From positions 18,674 through 82,673 of the forward strand of contig JAJTHN010000040.1 in the NCBI GenBank assembly GCA_021297895.1: a stretch of 64,000 nucleotides of DNA. The letters run 5' to 3'. A program made the position numbers and the translations under genes. Source of the DNA: Phycisphaeraceae bacterium (GTDB lineage: Bacteria > Planctomycetota > Phycisphaerae > Phycisphaerales > UBA1924). Within the stretch, counting starts at the first letter, position 1, and each line of letters begins with the position of its first letter. Under the pieces are notes generated by a model. That model was given only the letters and a program-made list of their open reading frames with translations. It was not told where the DNA came from and did not search any database. Positions 1 to 9,366 of the stretch are shown one piece after another.

Positions 1-924
1 GCCTCTCCGGGGCTTGATGTCCGGAGCATCGGCAACGGTCCGATCACGCCGGGTAATGCCCCTGCGGGACCGGCTGTCGACCCGACGACGCAGAACGGGC
101 AGTGGTTCCTGGACAACAACGGCGTCGCGGACTATCGCACGCACGAGTTCCACGACAACATCGACGGCAGCGGCGGCTTCGTTCCCAACCACCTGGCGAT
201 CCGCGGGTCGCTCGTGGCGTTCACACCCGGCGCGCCCGGCTTCATCAACGGCTACATCATGACCGTGTCGATCACCAACAACACGCCGGCGGTGCTCGGG
301 CCGTTCGCCAGCCAGCCCAACATGCACGGCGAGAACCGCATCGCGCCGACGCCGACTTACGCGGGGACGATGTTCGGCGTTCGCTTCGCGGCGCACTGGG
401 CCGACGACGGCAACCCGACGAACTTCTTCCCCAGCAGCGCGAACGTTCCGAGCACCACGCCGGCGGGAGCGCCGACGAGCCCGGGCACGAGCAACACCAC
501 CGCGGCGAATTACGATGCGCTGGCGTGGTACAGCTACACCAACGGGCAGGCCGGGACGGTGGGCGGTTCGTACCAGGTGCCGACGTGGGACTTTGGCGAC
601 ATCGCGGTCGGACAGACCGTCACGCGGACGCTGACGTTCCAGTTCTACAACCCGATCAGCAACGCCGCGATCCCGCCGATCACCGTCTTCCAGGGTCAGG
701 ATCTGCTCATCGCCCGGAGCGATGACATCAAGATCGCGTCGTACTTCCAGGATGACCCGGTGCTCAACGGGATCTTCGATCGGGCCGTGCCTTATCCGAA
801 CGGTGGGATCAACCCGGCGACATCGCACTACGGCAACTCATCGGTGTTCTTCAATGTGCCCACACCCGGCGCGGCGGCGCTGCTTGGACTGGGCGGGCTG
901 ATGGGTCTGCGTCGGCGTCGCTAA
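1..924 (+). CDS. PEP-CTERM-type exported protein, C-terminal part (5' end outside window)
   Basis: The reading frame is open from base 1, so the N-terminus lies outside the window; 307 residues are visible. The body is rich in Gly, Asn, Thr and Pro with no catalytic motif I recognise, as expected of an extracellular beta-rich surface protein. The end is diagnostic: VPTPGAAALLGLGG, then a short hydrophobic stretch and a terminal RRRR. This is the planctomycete variant of the PEP-CTERM sorting signal, which in known systems is cut and anchored by an exosortase-type enzyme after Sec export. No exosortase gene is in this window. A strong hairpin follows the stop. The sorting tail is seen directly; surface location is inferred and the substrate or role is unknown. 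Confidence 0.8.
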   Translation, partial: ASPGLDVRSIGNGPITPGNAPAGPAVDPTTQNGQWFLDNNGVADYRTHEFHDNIDGSGGFVPNHLAIRGSLVAFTPGAPGFINGYIMTVSITNNTPAVLGPFASQPNMHGENRIAPTPTYAGTMFGVRFAAHWADDGNPTNFFPSSANVPSTTPAGAPTSPGTSNTTAANYDALAWYSYTNGQAGTVGGSYQVPTWDFGDIAVGQTVTRTLTFQFYNPISNAAIPPITVFQGQDLLIARSDDIKIASYFQDDPVLNGIFDRAVPYPNGGINPATSHYGNSSVFFNVPTPGAAALLGLGGLMGLRRRR

Positions 925-966
925 GCGGCAATGACGGTGTGCACCCTCTCTCGTGCTCTTCACCTC

Positions 967-1006
967 GAACGCTCCCCGCGCACGGTGCGCGGGGATGTTC
1001 GTTTTG
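967..1006 (+). terminator. Rho-independent terminator after the PEP-CTERM gene
   Basis: A perfect 10-bp stem, TCCCCGCGCA paired with TGCGCGGGGA around a 3-base loop (973-995), is followed by GTTTTGTGTCC. It lies 49 bases past the stop of the rightward gene and just beyond the 3' end of the leftward kinase. The T-rich tract is on the plus side, so it mainly serves the upstream rightward gene. Confidence 0.7.
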
Positions 1007-1011
1007 TGTCC

Positions 1012-4000
1012 TTACGCGTTCCGAGGCTCGCTCGTCTCGGCCGGCGCGCTCGGCGCGGGCACCTCGTGCGCTCCGCGTCGGGCCCACTTGCGGCAGACCT
1101 CGATCAGCGCGGGACGATCGATCGGCTTGGTTGCATACGCGTCGCAGCCGGCCTTGAGGCACTTCTGGTCATCGCCATCCATCGCGTGCGCCGTCAGCGC
1201 GACGATACCGAGACGCCAGCCCCCGGCGCGGAGCCGCATGGCGAGGGAGTAGCCGTCCATCTCGGGCATCTGCATGTCGGTGACGATCAGGTCGAACGGT
1301 GCCGGGTCGCGAATGGTGCCCTCGACGGTCGCGTCGATGGTGAGTTTCTCCAGAGCTTTCCGCCCGTTGTCGGTGATCGTGACCTCCGCCCCCGCCCGTC
1401 GCAGGTGATGCGAGATGAGCCGCTGATTGTCCGGACCATCCTCGACCAGCAGCACGCGCACGCCGTGCAGGGGACCGGTGTCCGATGCCGCGGCGGGGGT
1501 GGTTCCCGCGGGAAGATCGTTGCGGACGGCGACGCGTCCGCGCTCGGCGCTGATCATTTCCACTCCCGCGAGCGGGCCGGTGGCGACGACCAGGGTAAAG
1601 GTGCTGCCCGTGCCGGGCTCGCTCTCGACGGTGACATCGCCGCCGAGCATGCGGGCGAGGGACTTGCTGATGCGCAGGCCCAGGCCGGTGCCGCCGAAGC
1701 GCCGGGTGGTCGAGGCGTCGGCCTGCTGGAAGGCGTTAAAGAGCCCGGCGACCTGCTTCGGGGTCATGCCGATGCCGGTGTCCTGGACGCTGACGAGCAA
1801 TCGCGGCGCCGGGGATTGAGGTTCGGCGATCGAGACGCGGACGGTGACGCCACCGGTCTGAGTGAACTTGATGGCGTTGCTGACGAGGTTGACGATGATC
1901 TGACGAAGACGGACGGGATCGCTGACGATGGCCGCGGGGACATCGGAGTCCTGAACGACCCGCAGCGAGAGCGACTTGTCGCGGGCCTTGACGCTCATGA
2001 GCGATTCGACATCGTGCAGGATCTGCAATGGGTCGATCGCGACGCGCTCGATGCTCATCTTTCCGGCCTCGATCTTGGACAGGTCGAGGATGTCGTTGAT
2101 GATCGAGAGAAGGTGGTCGCCGCTCCGGCGGATGGTGTCGATGTACGCGAGCCGCTCCGACGGCGCCTTGGATCGATCACCGATGTCGCCGAGCAGTTCG
2201 GCGTAGCCGATGATCGCGGTCATCGGCGTACGGATCTCGTGGCTCATGTTGGCGAGGAACTCGCTCTTTGCGCGGTTGGCGGCCTCCGCCTGCAGACGCG
2301 CCTCGCGAAGCTCGCTCTCGACCTTGTGCGACTCGGTCACGTCGATGTGCACGCCCATCGCGCGCAGGGGTGCGGACTCCTCGTCCCGCTCGGTGACGCG
2401 ACCGACATCCAGCACCCACATCCAGTCGCCGTCCTTGCGGCGGACGCGGTACTCGCAGCGGTACTCGCGCGTGCGTCCTTCAAGGTGCTCGAAGATGGCC
2501 CGCACCCGCTGGGGCTGGTCCTCAGGATGCACCAGGTCCTCCCACGCCTCGACGCTCGAGCCCAGTTCGCCCGGCTCATAGCCGAGCATCGTCTGGGCCA
2601 GGTCGTTGAAGCGGATGTCGCCGGTGGCGACGTTCCAGTCCCACGTGCCGAGGTTCGCCGAGCGGACCGTGGTGTCCATGTGTTCGGCCTGGGCACGGAG
2701 CTGCCGACGCGACTCGGTCAGGTCGGAGACATCGGCGCAGGCGCCGACGAAGCCCGTGAACTCGCCCCGGGCGTTGAACCGCGGCGTGCCGCGATCAACG
2801 AGGGTGCGGAACTGCCCGTCGGAGCGGCGGAGGCGATAGGTGATCTCGAAGGCGCTGCGCTCGTTGACCGCGGCGACATACGCCTCAACGGTGCGCCAGA
2901 GGTCATCGCGATGGATGCTCTGCGTCCACCCGTCGCCCTGCTCGCTGGCGGCCGGGCGTCCGGTAAAGTCGAGCCAGCGCTGATTGAAGTAGTCGCGCCC
3001 GCCCGAGGTGTCGCTGGTCCAAATGAGCATCGGCGACGAGTCGCACAAGGCCCGGAAGCGAGCCTCGCTGGCGGCAAGCTCCTCGCGGGCGCGGTGCTGC
3101 TCGGAAATGTCAGACTCGATCGCCATGAAGCCGGTGAGCTTGCCCGCGGAGTCGAACAGGGGCTGGATCTCGATGTCCAGGACGTAGTACTCGCCGCTCT
3201 TGGAGCGGTTGATGATCTCCGTTCGGCACGGCTCCTGGGCCCGGATCGCGCGGCGCATGTGCTCGATCGCGCGCGGGTCCGAGCGTTCGCACTGCAGCAG
3301 TTCGCCCGGCGAATGCCCGAGTACTTCAGCGAGTGTGTAGCCCGTTACACGGGTGAAGGCCTCGTTGACCCAGACGATTCGACGCTCCGTATCGGTGATG
3401 ATTACCGAGTTGCTGGTTCGCTCGGCGATCATCGAGAGTCTGCGGAGATCGCGTGTCATCGCATGGGCCGCGGCACGGGCTCTGCTTGTCGCGGTGCCAA
3501 GAGTCCATGTCAGCCAGGACAGCAGCACGCTCAGCACGCCACCGGCGGCGCCGAAGTTCAGGCCGGAGGCCATGTTGACATCGGACTCGAACGCCGGGCG
3601 AGAGGATGTCACGATTCGCCAGACCCTGCCGCCAAGGCCCACAAGGCTCTCACGCACATACATGCGATCGGCATATGCAGTTGCGACGCTCGAAGCGTCG
3701 ACCGTGCGCAGGTGCTCATCCCAGTCAACGACCATGATCTGCCGGCCCGACGTGTCGACGTCGAAGATCTCTATGTCAGCCAGAGCGCGGATGTCCTCGG
3801 CGATCTTGTCGACGACTTCCCGGATCTGCACCGGAGCGATGAGCAAGTGCTCAAAGGCGGTCGCCTGCGCTTCGAGGGTGTTTGTCGGCTCGCCGTTCCG
3901 ATAGACCGCCAGCAGCCAGAGCGGACCGAGAAAATCCCCGTCGCCCAGCTGAAGTCGGATCGGCGGTGTCAGCGTTGACTCACCGGTGGAGATCGCCAGC

Positions 4001-4770
4001 TCCGCCGCGGCTCGAACCGCCGGATCCGCCGCAAGGTCCATGAGTTTGAGCGGTTCTGCCGTCTGCTCCGGGGCGACACTGCGGACGAGCAGGTGATACG
4101 GCACGCGGGGTGCGAGCACGGGCTGGCGAATCGGTTCGCCGAATCTCTGGAGCAGCTGACCGAAGGCGCCGGCCTGCTCCGGTGCGATCCGGTCCACCAC
4201 GGCGACCAGCGGCAGGCCGACCAGACCACGGTTCAGGTCGCGCATCTCAACATAGCGGGCAAACTCCTCGCGCGTGACGAAGTCGCTCGCGGCATATGTG
4301 CCGCGCAGGCCACGAAGCGAGAACGACGGGCGGAGCATCTCGTCGATGACCTTCGTGCGCACTGCGGCGGCCAGATGTGAGAACCGGTCCGCGGCCTCCA
4401 ACGCGATCCGATTGAGATCACGCGAAGCGCCCAGCAGCGAAACGTACAGGCCTATGCACAGGATCGAGGACGCCAGCCATCCCGCGAGCGCGCTGTCCAT
4501 TCCGGCGGACATGCGGGATTCACCACCCGCACCGCCTCGGACGGTTGGCGATTGGTGCGCGGCGGCCGGCCCGAGCAACAGGTACCAGCCGAGCATCAGA
4601 ACGCTCGCCGATGCGAGAATCCCCAGAAGAACCAGTGCGGTGATCACGGCCCATTCCGGCAAACGCAGAATGCCCACAACCAGCCCCGAGGCCAGCGCGC
4701 ACGCGGTCGCGATCATCGCGAGCGTTCGCAACAGCTTCCTGCGGGGATCTGGATGGTGCGCCGTCAACAT
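1012..4770 (-). CDS. hybrid sensor histidine kinase (TM-CHASE-PAS x3-HisKA-HATPase-REC)
   Basis: A membrane-bound hybrid kinase of 1252 residues. Hydrophobic segments near residues 17-35, 38-62 and 92-112 precede an extracytoplasmic CHASE-like sensor (about 115-400), closed by another membrane segment near 405-427. Three PAS modules follow (about 445-560, 568-690, 692-815), the first with the typical [12 protein letters not shown] start. The HisKA motif MSHEIRTP places the phospho-accepting His at about 844. The ATPase domain shows the N, G1 (DTGIGM) and G2 (GTGLGL) boxes. A C-terminal receiver domain has its phospho-acceptor Asp at about 1165 in [11 protein letters not shown]. No HPt domain and no output regulator lie beside it, so the partner protein is elsewhere. 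The ligand of the CHASE domain cannot be told from sequence. Confidence 0.93.
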   Translation of the reverse strand: MLTAHHPDPRRKLLRTLAMIATACALASGLVVGILRLPEWAVITALVLLGILASASVLMLGWYLLLGPAAAHQSPTVRGGAGGESRMSAGMDSALAGWLASSILCIGLYVSLLGASRDLNRIALEAADRFSHLAAAVRTKVIDEMLRPSFSLRGLRGTYAASDFVTREEFARYVEMRDLNRGLVGLPLVAVVDRIAPEQAGAFGQLLQRFGEPIRQPVLAPRVPYHLLVRSVAPEQTAEPLKLMDLAADPAVRAAAELAISTGESTLTPPIRLQLGDGDFLGPLWLLAVYRNGEPTNTLEAQATAFEHLLIAPVQIREVVDKIAEDIRALADIEIFDVDTSGRQIMVVDWDEHLRTVDASSVATAYADRMYVRESLVGLGGRVWRIVTSSRPAFESDVNMASGLNFGAAGGVLSVLLSWLTWTLGTATSRARAAAHAMTRDLRRLSMIAERTSNSVIITDTERRIVWVNEAFTRVTGYTLAEVLGHSPGELLQCERSDPRAIEHMRRAIRAQEPCRTEIINRSKSGEYYVLDIEIQPLFDSAGKLTGFMAIESDISEQHRAREELAASEARFRALCDSSPMLIWTSDTSGGRDYFNQRWLDFTGRPAASEQGDGWTQSIHRDDLWRTVEAYVAAVNERSAFEITYRLRRSDGQFRTLVDRGTPRFNARGEFTGFVGACADVSDLTESRRQLRAQAEHMDTTVRSANLGTWDWNVATGDIRFNDLAQTMLGYEPGELGSSVEAWEDLVHPEDQPQRVRAIFEHLEGRTREYRCEYRVRRKDGDWMWVLDVGRVTERDEESAPLRAMGVHIDVTESHKVESELREARLQAEAANRAKSEFLANMSHEIRTPMTAIIGYAELLGDIGDRSKAPSERLAYIDTIRRSGDHLLSIINDILDLSKIEAGKMSIERVAIDPLQILHDVESLMSVKARDKSLSLRVVQDSDVPAAIVSDPVRLRQIIVNLVSNAIKFTQTGGVTVRVSIAEPQSPAPRLLVSVQDTGIGMTPKQVAGLFNAFQQADASTTRRFGGTGLGLRISKSLARMLGGDVTVESEPGTGSTFTLVVATGPLAGVEMISAERGRVAVRNDLPAGTTPAAASDTGPLHGVRVLLVEDGPDNQRLISHHLRRAGAEVTITDNGRKALEKLTIDATVEGTIRDPAPFDLIVTDMQMPEMDGYSLAMRLRAGGWRLGIVALTAHAMDGDDQKCLKAGCDAYATKPIDRPALIEVCRKWARRGAHEVPAPSAPAETSEPRNA

Positions 4771-4853
4771 CGTCGAGTGTTGACATCGTCACTTCCGGGC
4801 GGTGAATGAACCCCGCCCGTGCAGAACACCCCGAGTTTGCTGCGCCCAAGGAA

Positions 4854-4875
4854 CGCCCACCTTCGGGGGTGGGCG
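4854..4875 (-). terminator. hairpin, probable terminator of the UVR-motif gene
   Basis: An 8-bp perfect stem (CGCCCACC with GGTGGGCG, 6-base loop) lies 60 bases beyond the stop of the leftward gene ending at 4937. On the minus strand it is followed by TTCCTTGG, only weakly T-rich, so termination is probable rather than certain. It also separates that gene from the kinase starting at 4770. Confidence 0.45.
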
Positions 4876-4936
4876 AACAAACGTCGAATTCATCGATCGG
4901 CGATCGGGGATCACGGGAAAACTGCGGTCGAGGGCC

Positions 4937-5896
4937 TCAGCGGCCCTCACCCAGACCCTTGAGCTGGTCGCGGATTCTGGCCGCTTCCTCGTACGCCTCG
5001 CGCTTGACGGCGTCGGCGAGTTTCTTGCGGAGTTCCGCCGCGGGGCTGACCGGCAACTTGGGCACCAGCGCCTCGCGCATGTTGCGGAGCATCTGCACCT
5101 CGCCGCTGGTGTCGAAGGCGTTCTCCTGGCCGCTTGTCGCAAAGTGATTGCGGAGCGCGGCCAGACCTTCATCGATGGCGTTGATCGCGGCCTTGGGCTC
5201 GTTGTCCTTCAGCGCCTGGCTGGCCAGCGCGCGGGCACGCATCATGGTGATGTACGCGCGGAAGGGCTCGAGCGCCTCGCGGTCCTCGGCGTGGCCCGCG
5301 TGCTTGGCGCACAGGTCCAGAACCCGGAGGTTCCGGCTCGTGTCACGCACGACGCCCTCGAAGTCCTCCAGCACCAGCAGCGCCATGTAGCGGTGGTAGT
5401 ACTGCAGGGCCTCATCGCGCAGTTCGCGGCATTCCTGACGCGTCAGCGTCAGCGGGCCGCGGTCGGTCATGCCCGCATCTTCGTCCTCATCGTCTTCTTC
5501 ATCATCGTCATCGTCATCCGCGTCGCTGGCGGGCTGGCCGGCATCATCCTCGGTACCGCCTGAGAGCGAAGGCTTGGAGGGCAGAGGCGCATCAGCGTCC
5601 TCGTCGTCCTCGTCATCATCTGGTTCGAGGTCCGGCTCGCCGCGGGCGGCTTGTGCATCGCGTTCGCGCTGGCGGAAGGTGGCCTCGTCGAGCCTGGCCT
5701 CGTGGTACTCCAGCAGGGACTCATGGCCGAAGGGCTTCTGGCCATCCGGACGCCCCTCGGTGTGCATCTGAAGGATGCCCAGGTCCAGGCGGAGTTGGAT
5801 TTTGGGCTCGCCGTCCTGACCCGGGATGAGACGGACGTTGAGTTTTCCGGGCTCGTAAGGCCAAGCCCGCAGCAGATTTCCGATGTCTTCACTCAC
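4937..5896 (-). CDS. UvrB/UvrC-motif (UVR domain) protein
   Basis: A 319-residue soluble protein. The C-terminus (about 285-318) is a UVR motif, ELRKKLADAVKREAYEEAARIRDQL, the helical hairpin used by UvrB and UvrC for contact, also found in McsA-type adaptors. The N-terminal part carries a conserved-looking opening EDIGNLLRAWPYEPG; the middle holds two runs of almost pure Asp/Glu (about 91-102 and 125-140) before a helical region. The frame stays open far upstream, antisense to the sigma factor gene; I chose GTG at 5896 because GGAG precedes it by nine bases and the conserved-looking sequence begins there. There are no nuclease or helicase motifs, so it is not UvrB or UvrC itself. The role is unknown; an adaptor function is an inference. 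Confidence 0.8.
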   Translation of the reverse strand: MSEDIGNLLRAWPYEPGKLNVRLIPGQDGEPKIQLRLDLGILQMHTEGRPDGQKPFGHESLLEYHEARLDEATFRQRERDAQAARGEPDLEPDDDEDDEDADAPLPSKPSLSGGTEDDAGQPASDADDDDDDEEDDEDEDAGMTDRGPLTLTRQECRELRDEALQYYHRYMALLVLEDFEGVVRDTSRNLRVLDLCAKHAGHAEDREALEPFRAYITMMRARALASQALKDNEPKAAINAIDEGLAALRNHFATSGQENAFDTSGEVQMLRNMREALVPKLPVSPAAELRKKLADAVKREAYEEAARIRDQLKGLGEGR

Positions 5897-6208
5897 GTCG
5901 GGACACTCCGTTCCCACCGGGCTTGAATGATAGGGGGAGCCTCGGGGAGGTGCGGTAGCGGGTGAGGTGACGGATTCTTGGGGGCAAACCCGAATAATCC
6001 TGATTTTTCGGCCTTTGAGGCTTGTGAACCCCTGTTCAGTGCCCCGGCATATCCGGTACGCTTTTCCTTCTGACGCGATGTGCTGAAGGCGTGAATCCAA
6101 ACACTCGATGGGATCCACAGCCTCAGGCGCGGCGTAGCGTTTGAAGGCCGATCGCGTCGCTCCGGACGCCGGCTCGCGGCAAGCCCACCGCCGCGGAAGG
6201 GGAGTTTC
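5897..6208. other. divergent intergenic region between UVR-motif gene and sigma factor gene
   Basis: This 312-base gap must hold the promoters of both divergent genes. Its only distinct element is an inverted repeat, GAAC-N4-GTTC, near the middle (see separate entry). The sigma factor start is preceded by GGAAGGGGAG. No convincing -35/-10 pair stood out. Confidence 0.6.
6025..6038. promoter_or_regulatory. candidate LexA-type operator (TGAAC-N4-GTTCA)
   Basis: TGAACCCCTGTTCA is a perfect inverted repeat with the GAAC-N4-GTTC core of the Gram-positive and actinobacterial type of SOS box. It lies 129 bases upstream of the UVR-motif gene and 171 bases upstream of the sigma factor gene. One 14-base site can arise by chance and the LexA motif of this lineage is unknown to me, so this is only a candidate. 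Confidence 0.3.
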
Positions 6209-7156
6209 GTGGCGCTGGCCAAGTCTGCTCGTACATCCATCTCCACAGAACTGCAGACTGGGCTGCAGCTCTATCTGCGTCAGATCAACGAAATCCCGTT
6301 GCTGACGGCCGACGAGGAGAAGACCCTCGGCTGGGCGATCATCAACGACAATTGCCCCGCGGCACGCGACCGGATGATCCGGGCGAATCTGCGCCTGGTG
6401 GTGTCGATCGCCAAGAACTACGCCAATCGCGGGCTGACGCTGCAGGACCTCATCGAGGAGGGCAACGTTGGGCTGCTGCGTGCGGTCGAGGGCTTCGACC
6501 CTGCGCAGGGCGCAAGGTTCAGCACGTACGGCTCGTGGTGGATCAAGCAGGCGATCAAGCGGGCGCTGATCAACGCGGTGCAGCCGATCCACGTGCCGGC
6601 GTACATGGTCGAGCTGATCGCCAAGTGGAAGCAGGCGTCTCGCAAACTCGAGAACGCGCTCGGCCGGCCGCCGACGATGCAGGAACTGGCCGACGAGATG
6701 CAGCTTCCGCTGCGCAAGCTCAAGATCATCAAGCGGGCGCTCAAGGCCGTTCGCACGCCCAGCCAGGCCCCCACCGACGAACAGGGCGACAGCATGAACT
6801 TCGGCGACCTTGTCGCCGACCACCGAACCGGCGGACCCGGCGACGGCATGGTGCGCGATGATGAGCTGCGCACGATCCGCAAACTGCTCGACGCCATCGA
6901 CGAGCGCGAAGCTCGGATCCTGCGCATGCGCTTCGGCTTTGACGGTCAGGAACCGCTGACGCTCAAGCAGATCGCTCAGGAAATCGGCATCTCCCGCGAG
7001 CGCGTGCGGCAGATCGCCGACGAGGCGCTGCGGAAGCTCAACGCCCAGCTCAACGACGACCGCCCGACGCGGTTCTTCCGCGAAGGCGGGCTTGGCGCGG
7101 ATTGGGATGTCGGCGATGAGCCGCGCTCGTTCCTGTCGCCGGCGATGGATTCTTGA
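6209..7156 (+). CDS. RNA polymerase sigma factor, sigma-70 family (RpoD/SigA-like)
   Basis: A 315-residue sigma factor that directs RNA polymerase to promoters. Region 1.2 (about 15-45, [17 protein letters not shown]), region 2 (about 50-120, with [19 protein letters not shown] and the -10 binding segment [13 protein letters not shown]), region 3 (about 120-200) and region 4 with its helix-turn-helix (about 225-290, [20 protein letters not shown]) are all present. It lacks the long N-terminal region 1.1 of large RpoD proteins, so it may be the principal sigma factor of short type or a group 2 paralogue. The GTG start is supported by GGAAGGGGAG just upstream. It stands alone as a transcription unit, with convergent Nudix gene downstream. 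Confidence 0.93.
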   Translation: MALAKSARTSISTELQTGLQLYLRQINEIPLLTADEEKTLGWAIINDNCPAARDRMIRANLRLVVSIAKNYANRGLTLQDLIEEGNVGLLRAVEGFDPAQGARFSTYGSWWIKQAIKRALINAVQPIHVPAYMVELIAKWKQASRKLENALGRPPTMQELADEMQLPLRKLKIIKRALKAVRTPSQAPTDEQGDSMNFGDLVADHRTGGPGDGMVRDDELRTIRKLLDAIDEREARILRMRFGFDGQEPLTLKQIAQEIGISRERVRQIADEALRKLNAQLNDDRPTRFFREGGLGADWDVGDEPRSFLSPAMDS

Positions 7157-7214
7157 TCGCGGCCTTTGGGCGCAGGAATCGCGAGGGTTCAGGCCGATCC
7201 CGGATTCAGCCGGA

Positions 7215-7787
7215 TCACGCGGCCGCGCCGTCGCCCAGCGATGCCACGTTCAGCCGCTCGATGATCATGCGCACCGCGGGGATCGACGCGACGCTCACCG
7301 CGTCCTTCTGGCTCAGCCACTGACGCTTGCGCCAGCGACCTTCGGGCCATCGCTCCATTTCCTCGCTGACGCGCAGCGCAAAGAGCCGCACGCGGCAACG
7401 CTTGTGGCCCTTGTCGTATTCGTACGTGCCGATGACGCTCGGGCCGAGTTGGCCCAGGACGCCGGCCTCTTCCATGCACTCGGTCTGGGCGGTCTGCTCG
7501 GGCGTATGGCCGCGATCGATCATGCCCTTGGGGACGATCCACCCGCCATCACGATTGGTGATCAGCATGACCTGCACGGTGCCGTCGGGCAGAACGCGGA
7601 ACGGCACCGCCCCTGCCTGCTGAAACACGCGTCGCCGCAGGTGATGCGATGCACCCTGCCCGGGCACAGGCCCCGGACGCGCAGACTGGGCAGGGCCTTC
7701 CGAAGCGGGCGACACAACGCCCGTGCTCGCTGCGGTCGCGGCGTCGGTCGGTGATCCCGGAATGAGCTTCGCATCCGTGCGACTCAT
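7215..7787 (-). CDS. Nudix hydrolase, diphosphoinositol-polyphosphate/Ap4A type
   Basis: A 190-residue Nudix protein, expected to cleave a nucleoside diphosphate linked to another moiety. The first 50 residues are Pro/Ala/Thr-rich and look disordered. The fold begins at AGAVPFRVLPDG and contains GGWIVPKGMIDRGHTPEQ followed by TECMEEAGV. The box departs from GX5EX7REUXEEXGU: the first Glu is His and the Arg is Thr, while the metal-binding Glu residues of the E..EE part remain. The opening PKG and the loss of the first Glu resemble the DIPP/MutT-like group. I chose the ATG at 7787, which follows GAGGG closely; a longer frame reaches 7892 but reads as non-coding. Downstream of glyA by 185 bases in the same direction. 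Confidence 0.85.
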   Translation of the reverse strand: MSRTDAKLIPGSPTDAATAASTGVVSPASEGPAQSARPGPVPGQGASHHLRRRVFQQAGAVPFRVLPDGTVQVMLITNRDGGWIVPKGMIDRGHTPEQTAQTECMEEAGVLGQLGPSVIGTYEYDKGHKRCRVRLFALRVSEEMERWPEGRWRKRQWLSQKDAVSVASIPAVRMIIERLNVASLGDGAAA

Positions 7788-7972
7788 AACCCTCACTTCG
7801 GCTGTTTCGCCCCGGGACTTGAGCCCGCCGGGCCGATCGGGGCTTCCGCGGCCACGCCCGCACACCCATGCTCCGATGCAGTCCATACGCACCAGAAGCC
7901 GAATTGGTGCATCACAGCCGCATCGCGCCCAGGATCTTTACGCATTCTCGCAATCGGGACCGATTGTGGCGC

Positions 7973-9283
7973 TCAGACCCCGACCCCGCCGTGAACCCCG
8001 GGCATTTCGAACTTGGCGCAGACCTCACGGACACTCTGGCGCACGGCCTGGCAGGCGGCGGCCTCGCCCTTGGCGCTCAGCACGCGGTCGACGAGTTCGG
8101 CGATGGTGTCCATGTCGGCCTCGCGCATGCCGCGGGTGGTGACGGCGGGCGTGCCGAAGCGCAGGCCGCTGGTGAACTTTGGCGGGCGCGGGTCGGAGGG
8201 GATGCCGTTCTTGTTGCAGATCAGGCCGGCGCTCTGGAGCCACTGTTCGGCATCGGCGCCGGTGATGTCGGCGTTCTTGGCGCGCAGGTCGACGAGCATG
8301 AGGTGGTTGTCGGTTCCGCCGGAGGTGATGCGGTAGCCGCGCTTGATCAGGGCCTGCGCCAGGGCCTTGGCGTTGGCGACGATCTGGGCGGTGTAGGTCT
8401 TGAACTCGGGCTTGAGGCACTCGCCGAAGGCCACGGCCTTGCTGGCGATGACGTGCATGAGCGGGCCGCCTTGCACGCCGGGGAAGACGGCCTTGTCGAT
8501 CTTCTTGGCCAGATCCTCATCGTTGGTCATGATCAGCCCGCCGCGGGGGCCGCGGAGGGTCTTGTGCGTCGTCGTGGTGACGATGTGCGCGTGCGGGAAG
8601 GGGTTGGGGTGCGCCCCGCCGACGCAGAGGCCGGCGATGTGCGCCACATCGGCGACGAGGATGCAGCCGAACTCATCGGCGATGCTGCGGAAGCGTGCGA
8701 AGTCGATGACCCGCGGATAGGCGGAATAGCCGCACATGAGCACCTTGGGCTTGTGCTCGCTGACAACGGCGCGGACGGCGTCGTAGTCGATGCGCTCAAA
8801 GTCGGCGCGCGATGCGTCGTACACCAGCGGGTAGTACACCGGCTTGTGATACACGCCGGAGAAGTTGATGCTCATGCCGTGCGAGAGGTGCCCGCCGTCC
8901 TTGAGCACGAGGCTGGCGAAGGTATCGCCGGGCTTCATGGTGGCCATGAACACGGCGGTGTTGGCCTGAGCGCCCGAGTGCGGCTGCACGTTGGCGAACT
9001 TGCAGCCGAACATCGCCTTGGCGCGGTCGCGGGCGATGTCCTCGATGGTGTCGTGGAACTCGCACCCGCCGTAGTAGCGAGCGCCGGGGTAGCCCTCGGC
9101 GTACTTGTTGGTCAGAAACGAGCCCATGGTGTGCATCACCGCGGGCGAGACGTGGTTCTCGCTGGCGATGAGTTCGATCGTGGTTTCCTGTCGCTCGCGC
9201 TCGAGGGTCATGGCCCGCGCAACCTGCGGGTCTTCGCGGGAGAGCAGGTCCAGCAACGCATCGGTGATGGGGTCGTGGCTCAT
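7973..9283 (-). CDS. glyA: serine hydroxymethyltransferase
   Basis: A cytosolic PLP enzyme that interconverts serine plus tetrahydrofolate with glycine plus methylene-tetrahydrofolate, the main one-carbon entry. The protein is 436 residues, close to the family norm. Signature segments: ELIASENHVSPAV, NKYAEGYPGARYYGG, NVQPHSGAQAN, DVAHIAGL and the PLP-lysine site TTTTHKTLRGPRGG with Lys at about 241. The ATG at 9283 (MSHDPITDALL) was preferred to an in-frame start 12 codons upstream because it aligns with usual family starts, although its ribosome site is weak. It is divergent from lysS with 83 bases between the starts, so the two promoters must lie in that short gap. Confidence 0.97.
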   Translation of the reverse strand: MSHDPITDALLDLLSREDPQVARAMTLERERQETTIELIASENHVSPAVMHTMGSFLTNKYAEGYPGARYYGGCEFHDTIEDIARDRAKAMFGCKFANVQPHSGAQANTAVFMATMKPGDTFASLVLKDGGHLSHGMSINFSGVYHKPVYYPLVYDASRADFERIDYDAVRAVVSEHKPKVLMCGYSAYPRVIDFARFRSIADEFGCILVADVAHIAGLCVGGAHPNPFPHAHIVTTTTHKTLRGPRGGLIMTNDEDLAKKIDKAVFPGVQGGPLMHVIASKAVAFGECLKPEFKTYTAQIVANAKALAQALIKRGYRITSGGTDNHLMLVDLRAKNADITGADAEQWLQSAGLICNKNGIPSDPRPPKFTSGLRFGTPAVTTRGMREADMDTIAELVDRVLSAKGEAAACQAVRQSVREVCAKFEMPGVHGGVGV

Positions 9284-9366
9284 GGCTTCAGGGTAGCGCA
9301 ATGATGCCGCGGCGGGCACGGATGGCGGGGGTCCGGGCGGGGCTTGCCCATCTACCCTGTCCTGCT

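Noticed and set aside
931..3978. 1015-codon rightward open frame opposite the histidine kinase
   Set aside because: Antisense to conserved kinase domains; no domain, signal or ribosome site. Long mirror frames are expected at this GC content.
5897..6823. N-terminal extension of the UVR-motif frame across the sigma factor gene (628 codons in total)
   Set aside because: It lies antisense to a confident sigma factor gene, has Arg/His/Leu-rich shadow composition, and a GTG with a ribosome site exists at 5896.
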